DNA of 64,000 nt, from positions 75,754-139,753 of the forward strand of contig CAVUCE010000004.1 in assembly GCA_963739985.1 (NCBI GenBank), read 5' to 3'. Both the position numbers and the translations under genes were made by a program. This DNA comes from CAVUCE01 sp963739985. Its GTDB lineage: Bacteria > Bacteroidota > Ignavibacteria > Ignavibacteriales > Ignavibacteriaceae. Numbering within the stretch: the first letter of the stretch is position 1; each line of letters begins with the position of its first letter. The notes beneath the pieces were generated by a model, which worked only from the letters and a program-made list of their open reading frames with translations, had not been told where the DNA came from and ran no database searches. This document shows, one piece after another, positions 64,000 through 64,000 of the stretch.

Positions 64000-64000
64000 C

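Noticed and set aside
1..64000. CRISPR array, prophage, toxin-antitoxin or restriction system
   Set aside because: No regularly spaced repeats, no phage structural or integrase genes, and no recognisable defence nuclease or methylase were found.

Overview
The window is about 64 kb of AT-rich bacterial DNA. It most resembles the Ignavibacteria branch of the Bacteroidota/Chlorobi group. This is inferred from three things seen in the sequence: at least five secreted proteins end in a type IX secretion (T9SS) sorting domain opening with a YPNPFNP-like motif; several promoters fit the Bacteroidota pattern TTG-N20/21-TAnnTTTG; and NuoG, PurL, DUF6249-like and RAYT-type proteins occur in Bacteroidota-like forms. 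No plasmid, prophage, CRISPR array or rRNA gene was seen.

1-11,830 (minus strand) is a transcription/translation core: tRNA-Tyr, tRNA-Gly, tRNA-Thr, rpmG, tRNA-Trp, secE, nusG, rplK, rplA, rplJ, rplL, rpoB and a 3'-truncated rpoC. A clear promoter lies just upstream of tRNA-Tyr. tuf, which often sits between tRNA-Thr and tRNA-Trp, is missing and rpmG occupies that place.

11.9-21.5 kb holds comM/yifB, a LamG/T9SS surface protein, an isolated nuoG-nuoH-nuoI block of complex I, alanine dehydrogenase and an M16 peptidase. 21.6-33.9 kb is a secreted-protein region: phosphodiester glycosidase, S1/P1-type nuclease, a decayed GH88 glycosidase, serine hydrolase, DMFase-like protein, an esterase lipoprotein and a decayed BNR-like T9SS protein.

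34-41 kb carries hisS, an unknown gene, lgt and rlmB, then a PtsN-like EIIA, a TPR protein and an SDR-like protein. 41-44.9 kb looks like a nitrosative/oxidative-stress island: hemerythrin, RIC/ScdA, a NapH-like ferredoxin, an Rrf2 regulator with its own palindrome, OsmC and FmdB. A RAYT transposase flanked by five small hairpins follows. 45.6-57 kb is housekeeping: BrkB, purL, a GATase, and an eight-gene minus-strand run eamA-acyP-ispF-dedA-lnt-ltaE-thioesterase-exonuclease, then era. 57.3-59 kb is an ECF sigma/anti-sigma module with three matching promoter-like sites. 59-64 kb has trxB, an unknown gene, queG and a metallo-beta-lactamase/Rieske/metallo-beta-lactamase trio.

The most striking anomaly is that six genes (hisS, trxB, queG, an MBL hydrolase, the SDR-like gene and the BNR-like gene, the last with three events) are interrupted by eight frameshifts that all correspond to one extra base. 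Because hisS and trxB are expected to be needed by the cell, sequencing or assembly error is the leading explanation, but the uniform sign deserves checking.
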